Shown: positions 45,567 through 53,969 of the stretch, one piece after another
Layout of the letters: every line of letters begins with the position of its first letter
Position numbering within the stretch: the first letter of the stretch is position 1
Assembly (NCBI RefSeq): GCF_003173615.1
Contig: NZ_QGNA01000001.1
Span: forward strand, 248,001-312,000
Reading direction: 5' to 3'
DNA from: Falsiroseomonas bella
Lineage (GTDB): Bacteria > Pseudomonadota > Alphaproteobacteria > Acetobacterales > Acetobacteraceae
Length of the DNA stretch: 64,000 bases
Made by a program: the position numbers and the translations under genes
Notes under the pieces: model-generated
Databases searched by the model: none
Seen by the model: only the letters and a program-made list of their open reading frames with translations
What the model was told of the DNA's origin: nothing

Positions 45567-47444
45567 TCAGCCGCCCGGCGTACCGGCGCCCGCATGAAGT
45601 CCGGTCACGATATCCCGGACCAGCCGCGCCGGCAGGGTGCCGCCACGCACCCCTGCCATCGGGGTGCCGTCGTCGTTGCCGAGCCAGACCCCGATGACGA
45701 GCCCGGCGCCCGGCCCCGGCACCAGGCCGAGGAACCAGGCATCCCGGAAATCCTGCGTGGTCCCGGTCTTCCCGGCCAGGGGGCGCTCCCCCGGCGGTTG
45801 CGCCGCGCGGCCGGTGCCGCGCGCAACGACGGCGGCGAGCATCGCCCGCATCCGGGCTGCCTGCTCGGCGCTGGTGGCGCGCATCGCGGCGGCCGGCGCG
45901 ATCGGGACGGTGCGGCCATCGGCGCGCGCCGCGGCCAGGCCGCGCGGCACCGGCCGCAACCCGCCATTCGCGAAGGCCGCATAGGCCGCGGTGAGCTCAA
46001 GCAGCGTCACCTCGCCGGTGCCGAGCGCGACCGTGGCGTCGCGCGGGAACGGCCCGGCCAGGCCGAAGCGCTGCGCCATGGCGGCCGCCTCCCGCGGGCC
46101 GCCGGCGCGCTGCAGCACGCGCACGGCCGCGGTGTTGACCGAATGCGCCAGCGCGTCCTCCAGCGTGAGCTCGCCGCGCATGCGCCACTCGCCGTTCCCG
46201 GGCGACCAGCCGCCGAGATTGAGCGGCGCATCGGAAACGAGGTCAGACGGCGTCGCACCCTGCTCCAGCGCCGCGAGGAAGACGAAGGGCTTGAACACCG
46301 AGCCGGGCTGGCGGCGCGCCTGGGTCGCGCGGTTGAACTGGCTCGTTCGGAAGTCGCGGCCGCCCGCCATGGCGCGCACATTGCCCGTGGCGGCCTCCAT
46401 CACCACCACCGCGCCCTGGGTGGCGTTGGCCCGCGCGCCGGGGCCGGCCAGCAGGGCCTCCAGCCGCTGCTCCACCACCGCCTGGATGCGCGGATCGAGC
46501 GTGGTGCGCAGCGCCAGGTCGGCATTGCCGGGGAAGCGCTCCGCCAGGTCGTCCATCACCCAGTCGGCGAACCAGCCGCCCTGGCGCACGGGGCGCGGCG
46601 GAATGCGGATATGCTCGACGGCCAGCGTCGCCTGCTGGCGGGTGAGGAAGCCGGTCTCCGCCATCGCCTCCAGCACCTCCACCGCGCGGCCGGCCGCCGC
46701 ATCGGGGGCGACGCGCGGATTGAGGCGGGAGGGCGCCTGCGGCAGCCCCGCCAGCACCGCGGACTGCCACAGGTTCACCCGCGTCGCCGGCACGCCGAAG
46801 AAAAGCCGCGCCGCCGCGTCCACGCCATAGGCACCGCCGCCGAGATAGACGCGGTTGAGATAGATCTCGAGCAGCTCGTCCTTGCTGAATTTCCATTCGA
46901 GCCAGAGCGCGAGCACGGCTTCCTGCGCCTTGCGCCACAGGCTGCGCTCCGGCGTGAGGAACAGGTTCTTCGCCAGCTGCTGCGTCAGGGTGGAGCCGCC
47001 CTGCACGACGCGGCCGCTCGACCAGTTCGCCCAGGCGGCGCGCGCAAGCCCGATCGGGTCGATGCCGAAATGCGACCGGAAGCGGCGATCCTCGATGGCG
47101 ATGACCGCGGCCGGCAGGTGCGGCGGCAGGTCGCGCAGCCGCACGATCTCGCCATGCACGTCGCCCGACGTGGCGATGACGCGCCCGTCCGCGGCTTCCA
47201 GCGTCACCCCGGGGCGGCGCGTGGCGGAGAGCGCGAGGTCGCTGCGCGGCAGGTCCCAGGTGAGCACCAGCAGCAGCGCGCCGAGCGCGACGCCGCCCCA
47301 GACGAGAAGCAGGATGGTCCAGCGCAGCCAGCGCCAGCCGCGGGCCGGCCGGGGCGCCGCCCGCCGGTCGGCGCGCGGCGCCGCGCGTCCCTGGGTGGCT
47401 TGCCGCCGGGCAGGCGAGCGGCGGGCAGGTGCGGCGCGCGTCAT
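45567..47444 (-). CDS. Class A penicillin-binding protein (PBP1-type transglycosylase/transpeptidase)
   Basis: 625 residues. A basic N-terminal tail of about 40 residues precedes one membrane anchor (43-63). The GT51 glycosyltransferase has Glu118 in AIEDRRF and QGGSTLTQQLAKNLF. The transpeptidase has Ser382-x-x-Lys385 (GSVFKPF), S435-V-N437 and K559-T-G561 (GKTGTT), all intact. It polymerises and cross-links peptidoglycan in the periplasm. Shorter than PBP1a of E. coli, with no large insertion. I chose the ATG at 47444; an in-frame GTG at 47462 would add 6 residues. The histidine-kinase-like gene follows by 15 bp. Confidence 0.94.
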   Translation of the reverse strand: MTRAAPARRSPARRQATQGRAAPRADRRAAPRPARGWRWLRWTILLLVWGGVALGALLLVLTWDLPRSDLALSATRRPGVTLEAADGRVIATSGDVHGEIVRLRDLPPHLPAAVIAIEDRRFRSHFGIDPIGLARAAWANWSSGRVVQGGSTLTQQLAKNLFLTPERSLWRKAQEAVLALWLEWKFSKDELLEIYLNRVYLGGGAYGVDAAARLFFGVPATRVNLWQSAVLAGLPQAPSRLNPRVAPDAAAGRAVEVLEAMAETGFLTRQQATLAVEHIRIPPRPVRQGGWFADWVMDDLAERFPGNADLALRTTLDPRIQAVVEQRLEALLAGPGARANATQGAVVVMEAATGNVRAMAGGRDFRTSQFNRATQARRQPGSVFKPFVFLAALEQGATPSDLVSDAPLNLGGWSPGNGEWRMRGELTLEDALAHSVNTAAVRVLQRAGGPREAAAMAQRFGLAGPFPRDATVALGTGEVTLLELTAAYAAFANGGLRPVPRGLAAARADGRTVPIAPAAAMRATSAEQAARMRAMLAAVVARGTGRAAQPPGERPLAGKTGTTQDFRDAWFLGLVPGPGAGLVIGVWLGNDDGTPMAGVRGGTLPARLVRDIVTGLHAGAGTPGG

Positions 47445-47573
47445 TGCCCCGCGATGTAGCACGGAAGGCGGCCGGGTGCTTGCGACGCCGCAGGCGGAAC
47501 GTCATGTGTGCGGACGGACGGCCCGAAGAAGGCCGCCACGCCAGCAGGCTTCATCCGACGGGAAAGAACGACG

Positions 47574-48542
47574 ATGCATCTCTCACGCCGCGGCGCGCTT
47601 GGCGCCGCCCTGGCCACGCTTGCCCTGCCTGCCGCCGCGCAGGCGGATTGGACGCCGCCCGGACCGGTCCGGCTGGTCAATCCCTTCGCCCCGGGCGGCA
47701 GCCCGGACATCCTGGCCCGCGTCATGGCGCCGCACATGCAGGCCTTCCTCGGCCAGCCGATGGTGGTGGAAAACCGGCCCGGCGCCGGCGCCGCGGTCGG
47801 CACGCGGTCCGTCGCACGCGCCGCGCCGGATGGCACGACGGTGCTGCTGGCGCCGATCTCCTCGGTCATCGCGCCCTTCATGATGGCCGAGCCGGGCTAC
47901 CAGCTCTCCGAGTTCCGCCCCCTCGCCTGGCTCGCGACGACGCCCTTCGCACTGGTGGTCCGGCCGGGCCGCTTCGCCGATGTGCGCGCCTTCGACGCCT
48001 TCATGAAGGCCAATCCAGGCCGGCTGACCGGCGCCACGGGCGGCACCGGCACGCCGCACCAGCTGGCGGCGGAGCTGTACCGATCCGCCTCGGACACCCG
48101 GTTCGAACTGGTGGGCTATCGCGGCACGGCGCCGGCACTGACCGATCTGCGCGCCGGCAATGTGGACTTCATGTTCGCCGACCTGCCTGCGGCGCTCGGC
48201 CAGATCCGGTCGGGCGACCTGCAGGCGCTTGCCGTCTGCACCCTGGAACGCGTCGCCGCCCTGCCGGGCGTCCCGACCATGGCCGAATCGGTGGCGCCGG
48301 GCTTCGACGCGAATTCCTGGGTGATGTGGTGGGTGCCTGCCGCCACGCCGGACGCGGCCGCGCGCCGCCTGGCGGCGGCGGCGCTGCACGGCCTGGCGCA
48401 GCCGGATGTGCGCACCCGCGCGGGCGAGGTCGGGTTCATCCTGGTCGGCGCCGACATCCCGGGCGCCGAGGCGCATATGCGCCGCGAGTCGGAGAAGTGG
48501 GGCAACCTGATCCGGGCACGCGGCCTGCGCTTCGAAAGCTGA
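47574..48542 (+). CDS. Bug/TctC family periplasmic binding protein
   Basis: 322 residues. Signal peptide MHLSRRGALGAALATLALPA with adjacent arginines resembling a Tat signal, ending AAAQA. Family motifs: VRLVNPFAPGGSPDILARVMA, VVENRPGAGAAVGTRSVARAAPDG and YRGTAPALTDLRAGNVDFMF. It binds a small organic acid-type ligand for a tripartite tricarboxylate transporter, but no TctA/TctB genes are in the window. It stands alone, between the divergent PBP gene and the convergent LysR gene, and is followed by a hairpin at 48558. Confidence 0.92.
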   Translation: MHLSRRGALGAALATLALPAAAQADWTPPGPVRLVNPFAPGGSPDILARVMAPHMQAFLGQPMVVENRPGAGAAVGTRSVARAAPDGTTVLLAPISSVIAPFMMAEPGYQLSEFRPLAWLATTPFALVVRPGRFADVRAFDAFMKANPGRLTGATGGTGTPHQLAAELYRSASDTRFELVGYRGTAPALTDLRAGNVDFMFADLPAALGQIRSGDLQALAVCTLERVAALPGVPTMAESVAPGFDANSWVMWWVPAATPDAAARRLAAAALHGLAQPDVRTRAGEVGFILVGADIPGAEAHMRRESEKWGNLIRARGLRFES

Positions 48543-48557
48543 ACCCGTTTTCGATCC

Positions 48558-48581
48558 GCGTTTTCGGTAACCCGAAAACGC
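48558..48581 (+). terminator. Intrinsic-type hairpin after Bug gene
   Basis: Perfect 10-bp arms GCGTTTTCGG and CCGAAAACGC with loop TAAC, starting 16 bases after the stop. The A/T block in the stem is unusual for this GC-rich genome. It may act for both convergent genes; no T-run follows. Confidence 0.6.
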
Positions 48582-48684
48582 CTTCAGACGCCAGCGCCGC
48601 TCCGCGGCTCGGCGTCGCGGCATAAGCCGCGGGCCGCCTTCGCGACTTCGGCCGGCGGGCGCCGGCCGCCTGGCGTGGGACCGA

Positions 48685-49617
48685 TCAGGCTCCCACCCCC
48701 GGCACCGGCCCGACCTCCCGCGCGACGGCCAGCAGGGTGCGGCGCAGCCAGGCATGGCCGGCATCGGCCTCGAAGCGCCGGTGGAACACGAGGGAGAGGC
48801 GCGTGTGCCGGATCTCCACCGGCACCGGCCGCACCACCAGGCCCGGCGCCTCCGCCATGCGCATTGCCAGCCGCGCCGAGAGCGTCATCACCATGTCCGT
48901 GCGCGCGAGTATCTCCGGCACGGCGCCGAGATGCGCCACAACGGCGCCGAGCCGGCGCGGATGCCCCGCCTCGCGCAGCGGACCGTCCAGCGCGCCGTCG
49001 CGCGAGCCGTTCGGCGAATGCAGCAGATGCGGATAGTCGGTGAAGCGCTCCACCGTCATCGGCCCCTCCGCCAGCGGGTGGCCGGCGCGCATCAGCGTCA
49101 GGAACCCCTCCGGCAGCAGGCGCACGCGGGTGTAGAGCGCCGGCGGCTCCGGCAGCACCGCGACGGCGAGCTCGGCCGCGCCGGCCTCCAGCAGGGCCTG
49201 CGCATTGGTGCGGTCGGCATGGCGGATCGCGAGCAGGGCGCGCGGTGCCTCCTTCGCCATCACCTCGAGCAGCGGAGGCGCCAGCACGCTCTCGGCGTAT
49301 TCGCTGAAGGCGACGGGAAAGACGCGGTCGGTCGTCGCGGGATCGAAGGGCGCATGCGTCGCGAGCGTCTGGCGCAGGCGATCGAGCACCTCCGCCACCG
49401 GCCCGGCGAGGGAGAGCGCCAGCGCGGTCGGCTCCACGCCGCCGGGGCGGCGCAGGAACAGCTCGTCGTTCAGCGCCTGGCGCAGGCGGGACAGGGCGTT
49501 CGACACCGCTGGCTGCGACAGGTTCAGCGTCTCGGCGGCGCGCGTGACGTGCCGCTCGCGCACCACCGCATCGAAGACGCGCAGCAGGTTGAGGTCGAGA
49601 TTCTGCAGGTCGGCCAA
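48685..49617 (-). CDS. LysR family transcriptional regulator
   Basis: 310 residues. N-terminal winged helix LNLLRVFDAVVRERHVTRAAETLNLSQPAVSNALSRLR with the C-terminal effector domain following (FPVAFSEYAESVLAPPLLEV). The sequence is closest to the NodD/PcpR-like group by its short linker. No in-frame ATG exists near the fold start; the TTG at 49617 gives MADLQNLDLNLL, the normal N-terminus. Divergent from the DoxX gene, with a LysR-box-like site between them. Confidence 0.88.
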   Translation of the reverse strand: MADLQNLDLNLLRVFDAVVRERHVTRAAETLNLSQPAVSNALSRLRQALNDELFLRRPGGVEPTALALSLAGPVAEVLDRLRQTLATHAPFDPATTDRVFPVAFSEYAESVLAPPLLEVMAKEAPRALLAIRHADRTNAQALLEAGAAELAVAVLPEPPALYTRVRLLPEGFLTLMRAGHPLAEGPMTVERFTDYPHLLHSPNGSRDGALDGPLREAGHPRRLGAVVAHLGAVPEILARTDMVMTLSARLAMRMAEAPGLVVRPVPVEIRHTRLSLVFHRRFEADAGHAWLRRTLLAVAREVGPVPGVGA

Positions 49618-49659
49618 GCGGCGCCCCCGGTCATTGATGGCCGTGATGATGGGTGTTCG

Positions 49660-49674
49660 TTCCGCCGGTTGGAA
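49660..49674. promoter_or_regulatory. Candidate LysR box
   Basis: TTCC-N7-GGAA inverted repeat, containing the T-N11-A pattern of LysR binding sites, located 43 bp from the LysR start and 75 bp from the DoxX start. By position it could control the DoxX gene and the regulator itself. Confidence 0.45.
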
Positions 49675-49748
49675 GGCTCTGCCCACCGAGGCGCATAACC
49701 GCGCCACGCCGGCGGCATGACGCCGCGGCACCGGACAGGAGAACGACG

Positions 49749-50186
49749 ATGAGCTTCGACGAGCGCAACACAGCCCCCTACGCCGCCTTCCTGCTGCGCG
49801 TCACGATGGGCGTGATGCTGCTGGCGCATGGCCTGCTGCTGAAGGTGATGACCTTCGGGCTGGCGGGTACGATGGGCTTCTTCGGATCGCTCGGCTACCC
49901 GCCGGTGTTCGGCGCGATCGTCGCGATCGCCGAGATCGCCGCGGGCGTGGCACTGATCGCCGGCGTCTGGGTGCGGCTGGCGAGCCTGCTGATGGTGCCG
50001 ATCATGATCGGCGCGACGATCCAGCACCTGCCGGCCGGCTGGCTGTTCAGCGCGCAGGGCGGCGGCTGGGAATTCCCCGCCTTCTGGACGGTGGCGCTGC
50101 TGGTGCAGGCCGGGCTCGGCGCCGGCGCCTTCGCGCTCGACCCGGGCCGGCTGCTCGGCCGCCGCACCGAGACGGCCGCGGCCTGA
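49749..50186 (+). CDS. DoxX family membrane protein
   Basis: 145 residues with four membrane helices. AAFLLRVTMGVMLLAHGLLLKVM and AIVAIAEIAAGVALIAGVWVRLAS are the DoxX/SURF4 pattern. Members are linked to oxidative-stress membrane complexes or thiosulfate:quinone reductase, but the exact role is open. AGGAG lies 8 bases before the ATG. Divergent from, and probably controlled by, the LysR gene. Confidence 0.88.
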   Translation: MSFDERNTAPYAAFLLRVTMGVMLLAHGLLLKVMTFGLAGTMGFFGSLGYPPVFGAIVAIAEIAAGVALIAGVWVRLASLLMVPIMIGATIQHLPAGWLFSAQGGGWEFPAFWTVALLVQAGLGAGAFALDPGRLLGRRTETAAA

Positions 50187-50239
50187 CACGCAGCGGGGCG
50201 CCGCTCGCGCCCCGGCTTCCTGCTCTGCGCGGCGCGGGA

Positions 50240-51430
50240 TCAGTCCAGCGCCGCGTAGACGCCGTTCCAGAACGCCTCGTAGAGCGTCATCCAGCCCGCA
50301 TCCCACATCCGCTGCGTCAGCAGCACGCCGATCAGTTCCTCGGCCGGGTCGCACCAGAAGCTGGTGCCGAAGCCGCCATCCCAGCCGAAGCGGCCCGGCG
50401 AGCCCGCCGGCCCGTCGCGATGCGTCACGACACCGACGCCGAGACCCCAGCCGCGCGCCTCCCAGAAGCCCGGGAAGAAGGGCGAGGCCGCCTTCTGCGC
50501 CGGCGTGATCTGGTCGGTGACCATCGCCGCCACCGTGTTGCGGCCGAGCACGCGCAGGTCGCCATGCCGCCCGCCCGAGAGCATCATGCGGCCGAGCGCC
50601 AGAAGGTCATCGGCCGTCGAGACCAGCCCGCCGCCGCCGGACTCGAACAGCGGCGGCGCGGCGAAGCGCCCGCCCTGCGCCGGATCGAAGAGTTCGAGCG
50701 CGCCGTCGGGCCGGGCCCGGCACGCCGCCGTCAGTCGCCCGATCTGAGCCTCGGGCACGCTGAAGCCGGTGTCGGTCATGCCGAGCGGCCCGAGCACGCG
50801 TTCCTGCAGCACCGCACCGAGCGGCTTGCCCTCGCACCGCGCCAGCAGCACGCCGAGGATGTCGCTCGCGGTGTGATAGAGCCAGCGCTCACCGGGCTGG
50901 TGCGCCAGCGGCAGCGCCCCGATTCGTCGCATGAAGTCATCCGAGTCACCGGCGAAGGCGAAGGGGCCGGGCGCGACGCCGGCCTCCTCCATCGCGCTGC
51001 GCAGCGGCGCCTTGGGGCCATCGAGGAAGTCGAGCGCGCCGAGCCCGCAGCGCATCGTCAGCAGGTCGCGCACCGAGATCGGCCGTTGCGCCGGCATGCT
51101 CTCCTGCAGCGGCGCGCGCGGCGCGCGCAGCACGCGGCGGGATGCGAGTTCCGGCAGCCACGGCTCCACCGAGCCGTCGAGCGTGAGCCGCCCCTCCTCG
51201 ACCAGCGCCAGTGTCGCGACGGCGAGGATCGGCTTGGTGACGGAGGCGATGCGGAACAGGCTTTCGCGGCGCATCGGCGGTCCGGCCGGCGCCTGCTCGC
51301 CGACATAGCTCGCGCGCACCGTGCCGCGCCGCCAGAGCAGCACGACCGCGCCGGCGATCGTGCCCTGCTCCACCGCACGGTGGAGCAGGGCGTCCACGCG
51401 CGCGAGGCGCGCGGAGGAGAAGGCCGCCAC
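50240..51430 (-). CDS. Serine hydrolase, beta-lactamase/class C family
   Basis: 396 residues. Ser63-x-x-Lys66 in RIASVTKPIL, and WLYHTASDILG where the YxN motif is Tyr-His-Thr. WDGGFG near the C-terminus stands where KTG normally is. No signal peptide is seen. It is more like EstB-type esterases than a true beta-lactamase. It hydrolyses an ester or amide of unknown kind. 4 bp after the SRPBCC-DUF1579 gene and last in the ArsR-led operon. Confidence 0.88.
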   Translation of the reverse strand: MAAFSSARLARVDALLHRAVEQGTIAGAVVLLWRRGTVRASYVGEQAPAGPPMRRESLFRIASVTKPILAVATLALVEEGRLTLDGSVEPWLPELASRRVLRAPRAPLQESMPAQRPISVRDLLTMRCGLGALDFLDGPKAPLRSAMEEAGVAPGPFAFAGDSDDFMRRIGALPLAHQPGERWLYHTASDILGVLLARCEGKPLGAVLQERVLGPLGMTDTGFSVPEAQIGRLTAACRARPDGALELFDPAQGGRFAAPPLFESGGGGLVSTADDLLALGRMMLSGGRHGDLRVLGRNTVAAMVTDQITPAQKAASPFFPGFWEARGWGLGVGVVTHRDGPAGSPGRFGWDGGFGTSFWCDPAEELIGVLLTQRMWDAGWMTLYEAFWNGVYAALD

Positions 51431-51434
51431 CCGC

Positions 51435-52382
51435 TCAGGCCACGCGCCGGTAGCGCGCCGTCATGAAGCGAGCCATGGCGCCGTCGGGGCCTTCGACCTC
51501 GGAGGCAATGAGGCGCGTGTCGTCGTCCTCCAGCGTGACGATGTCGCGGTAGCGCGCGGTCCCCTCGCCCGACATCGCCGGACCCGTCGTATCGAGCAGC
51601 AGGGACCGCCCGTCCTCGCTGAGTGTTCCCTCGTAGACGAACATGTGCGGCATCATCGAGCCGATGAAGTTGCCGCGGAACCGCTGCGCGCGCGCGTCGT
51701 AGCCCAAGGCGATGGTCCAGCGCGCGTGGCCGCCGCCCGGCATCTCGCCCTCGTTCTCGCCGACCACCCAGAAGCCGCCGAGCGAGGTGACGCGCTCCGT
51801 GCCGGAGGAGTGCATGACCTGCCCATCGGGCCCCATGCATTCGCCTTCGAAGGTCCAGGATCCGATCATCCGGTGCAGCCAGCCATGCTCCGGCGCGTGC
51901 GGGATCGCGCCGGGGCAGATCGCTGGCGTCTGCAGGACATGGGCAGTGAGCCTGTCCAGCGTCTCGTTCCAGGCGCGCTCGAAGCCGAGTTCCAGATGCG
52001 TCGCGCGCATCGCAGGCGTCGGATGCGTCCAGCGGACATCGAGGCGCGTGCCCTCTCCTTCCGGCGCGAAGGTCGTCGTGCCGACGGCGCCGACCAGCGG
52101 GCAGCAGGATTCGCCCAGCACGCGCAGCACCAGGCGGCGCGGCGCCTCCACCGCGTCCACCGCCATCAGGTTCGGGTATTCCCTCCCTTCGGCATCGCGC
52201 ATCAGCGTGCGATGGATGCCGCCCGGCCGCAGATCCACCTCGGCCTCGGGCGTGGTCATGCCGTGCGGCCCCCACCAGGCCTTGATCCGCTCCGGCTCCA
52301 CCCAGGCGGCGAAGACCGCCTCGGGCGAAGCGGGGATGTGGCGCGTCTTGACCAGTTCCTGCGTGGCGACATGCGTGTCCAT
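51435..52382 (-). CDS. SRPBCC (AHSA1-like) domain fused to DUF1579
   Basis: 315 residues. Residues 1-150 are an AHSA1-type SRPBCC domain (IPASPEAVFAAWVEPERIKAWWGPHG, then a late WNETLDRL). Residues about 160-315 are DUF1579-like (HGWLHRMIGSWTFEGECMGPDG and GGFWVVGENEGEMPG). Both halves are small beta-barrel or helix-grip folds that bind hydrophobic ligands. Usually they occur as separate proteins. Third protein-coding step downstream of ArsR, SRPBCC and GST. Function unknown. Confidence 0.85.
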   Translation of the reverse strand: MDTHVATQELVKTRHIPASPEAVFAAWVEPERIKAWWGPHGMTTPEAEVDLRPGGIHRTLMRDAEGREYPNLMAVDAVEAPRRLVLRVLGESCCPLVGAVGTTTFAPEGEGTRLDVRWTHPTPAMRATHLELGFERAWNETLDRLTAHVLQTPAICPGAIPHAPEHGWLHRMIGSWTFEGECMGPDGQVMHSSGTERVTSLGGFWVVGENEGEMPGGGHARWTIALGYDARAQRFRGNFIGSMMPHMFVYEGTLSEDGRSLLLDTTGPAMSGEGTARYRDIVTLEDDDTRLIASEVEGPDGAMARFMTARYRRVA

Positions 52383-52410
52383 CTGGCCGCTCCTTCCTCG
52401 TTGCGTTCGT

Positions 52411-53043
52411 TCAGTGCCGCGTCGCGGGCGGATAGGGATCGGCCCAGGCGGGCAGCGCCATCAGCCGGTCGTGCCAGCGCGCGATGCGCGGGAAATCGGA
52501 GAGCGGGATCGCGGCCTGGTCGGCATAGGGCAGCACCGCCGCCACCGCGAAATCCGCGACCGTCAGCGCATCGCCGAGCAGGAAGCGCCGTCCGTCGAGA
52601 TGCGCCTCCACCAGCGCCGCCGCCTCGCGGAAGCCGCGCGTCGCCGCCTCCATCGCCGCTTCGTCGGGCGGGCCGAGGGCGAAGCGCGGACGGATCACGT
52701 GCTCGAAATACAGCGCGCCGCCGTGCCGGTTCAGCGCATCCGCTTCCCAGCTCATCCAGCGGAGCACCTCGACCTGCTGCGCCGGTTCCGCTGGCCACAG
52801 CGCCGATCCGGCGCGCATCGCCAGGTGACAGATGATCGCGTTGGATTCCCAAAGCCGCAGCGCGCCATCCTCCAGCGCGGGCACCTTCCCGTTCGGGTTG
52901 ATCGCGAGATAGGCCGGCGCCTTGTGCTCCCCGCGCCCGAGATCGACGCGGCGATACTCCATGGGCAGGCCCAGGTGCCGCGCCGCCGCGCAGGCCTTCC
53001 GCGGGGCGAGCGTGTCCGCGTAGTGCAGCCGCATCCTCGTCAT
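52411..53043 (-). CDS. Glutathione S-transferase family protein
   Basis: 210 residues. Thioredoxin-like N-domain MRLHYADTLAPRKACAAARHLGLP with NPNGKVPALEDGALRLWESNAII, and a helical C-domain with FLLGDALTVADFAVAAVLPYAD. The N-terminal catalytic region has Ala-Pro-Arg-Lys after Thr-Leu, without an obvious Ser/Cys at the usual spot. Conjugates or reduces with glutathione. The MRLHY methionine 9 bases downstream is an alternative start. 24 bp after the SRPBCC gene. Confidence 0.9.
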   Translation of the reverse strand: MTRMRLHYADTLAPRKACAAARHLGLPMEYRRVDLGRGEHKAPAYLAINPNGKVPALEDGALRLWESNAIICHLAMRAGSALWPAEPAQQVEVLRWMSWEADALNRHGGALYFEHVIRPRFALGPPDEAAMEAATRGFREAAALVEAHLDGRRFLLGDALTVADFAVAAVLPYADQAAIPLSDFPRIARWHDRLMALPAWADPYPPATRH

Positions 53044-53067
53044 CGCATCCCTTCCCGTCGTTGCGTG

Positions 53068-53517
53068 TCAGCCCCGCACGCCGCCGGGCTCGTGCAGCGC
53101 CACCAGTCGCTCCAGCGATTCCGTCCAGCCGCGGGTATGACGCGTGGCCGTCGCCTCGTCGGCGAAGCGGTCATGCGTGAGCGTCACCTCGGTGCCCTCC
53201 GGCACCACGCGGAACTCGACCGTCACGCGGGAGACGCGCTCCGGCGTGCTGGTCCAGTGCCAGTCGAAGACCAGACGGCGCTCGGGCTCGATCGCGGTGT
53301 AGCGGCCATTCGCCTCGTGCCGCTCGCCATTGTCCTCGCGCAGCACGACGCGGAAGCGGCCGCCGAGGTTGAGATCCGCCTCCGCCTCCTCGGCGCGCGT
53401 GTGGTGCGGGCCGAACCAGAGCATCATGAGCTCCGGCTGCGTCCAGGCGGCCCAGACGCGCGCCGGCGGCGCCTTGATGCGCTTCACCAGCGTGAGATAG
53501 GGCGCGATCACGTTCAC
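53068..53517 (-). CDS. SRPBCC (AHSA1-like) domain protein
   Basis: 149 residues. AHSA1 pattern: LVKRIKAPPARVWAAWTQPELMMLWFGP, then RYTAIEPERRLVFDWHW and HTRGWTESLERLVAL. Helix-grip fold for a hydrophobic ligand. GTG start at 53517 overlapping the ArsR stop (GTGA). ArsR next to SRPBCC is a recurring pair, and the SRPBCC domain may sense the ligand or degrade it. Confidence 0.88.
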   Translation of the reverse strand: MNVIAPYLTLVKRIKAPPARVWAAWTQPELMMLWFGPHHTRAEEAEADLNLGGRFRVVLREDNGERHEANGRYTAIEPERRLVFDWHWTSTPERVSRVTVEFRVVPEGTEVTLTHDRFADEATATRHTRGWTESLERLVALHEPGGVRG

Positions 53518-53858
53518 CGGCCGTCCTCCAGTATCGCGGCGAGCCGGTCGAGGCTCTCGCCCCAGAAGCGCTGGTAATGCGCCAGCCAGCCCATGGCGTC
53601 CCGTATCCCCTTCCCGTCGAGGCGGCACGTCACGGTCCGTCCAGCCTTCCGCCTTGTGACGAGGCCGGCCTGTTCCAGCACGTCGAGGTGCTTCATCACC
53701 GCCGGCAGCGAGATCGGCAGGGGCGCTGCGATCTCGCTGACCGTCAGCGCCTCCGCCGCGTCGAGCCGGGCGATGATCGCGCGCCGCGTCGGGTCGGAGA
53801 GGGCGCCGAACACGCGATCCAGCGCGGGCGATTGACGGTTAACCATGCGGTTTACCAT
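53514..53858 (-). CDS. ArsR/SmtB family transcriptional regulator
   Basis: 114 residues. Winged helix DRVFGALSDPTRRAIIARLDAAEALTVSEIAAPLPISLPAVMKHLDVLEQAGLVTRRKAGRTVTCRL. No metal-binding Cys pair is visible, so the signal is probably not a metal. Two ATGs (53858 and 53846) give MVNRMVNR; the outer one has GGGA upstream. The coding start lies on a direct repeat that may be its own operator. Heads the five-gene operon. Confidence 0.9.
   Translation of the reverse strand: MVNRMVNRQSPALDRVFGALSDPTRRAIIARLDAAEALTVSEIAAPLPISLPAVMKHLDVLEQAGLVTRRKAGRTVTCRLDGKGIRDAMGWLAHYQRFWGESLDRLAAILEDGR
53836..53858. promoter_or_regulatory. Direct repeat/palindrome over the arsR start, candidate operator
   Basis: CGGTTAACCAT (53836-53846) and CGGTTTACCAT (53848-53858) are direct repeats 12 bp apart differing at one base. 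The first contains the palindrome GGTTAACC. They are AT-richer than the surroundings and cover the ArsR initiation region. Autoregulation by roadblock is a reasonable guess. Confidence 0.5.
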
Positions 53859-53969
53859 ACGCGTCCCGCACCCTGCGTCAAGCGTCGGACGCGGCATCGC
53901 GCGACCGTGAAGCCGCTTGCACCGCGCGTGGGGCCCCAGGCTATGCTGCAGCATCCTGGGAGGAACGCC

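Noticed and set aside
45117-47459. 780-codon open frame on the plus strand
   Set aside because: Antisense to the penicillin-binding-protein gene, no domain visible.
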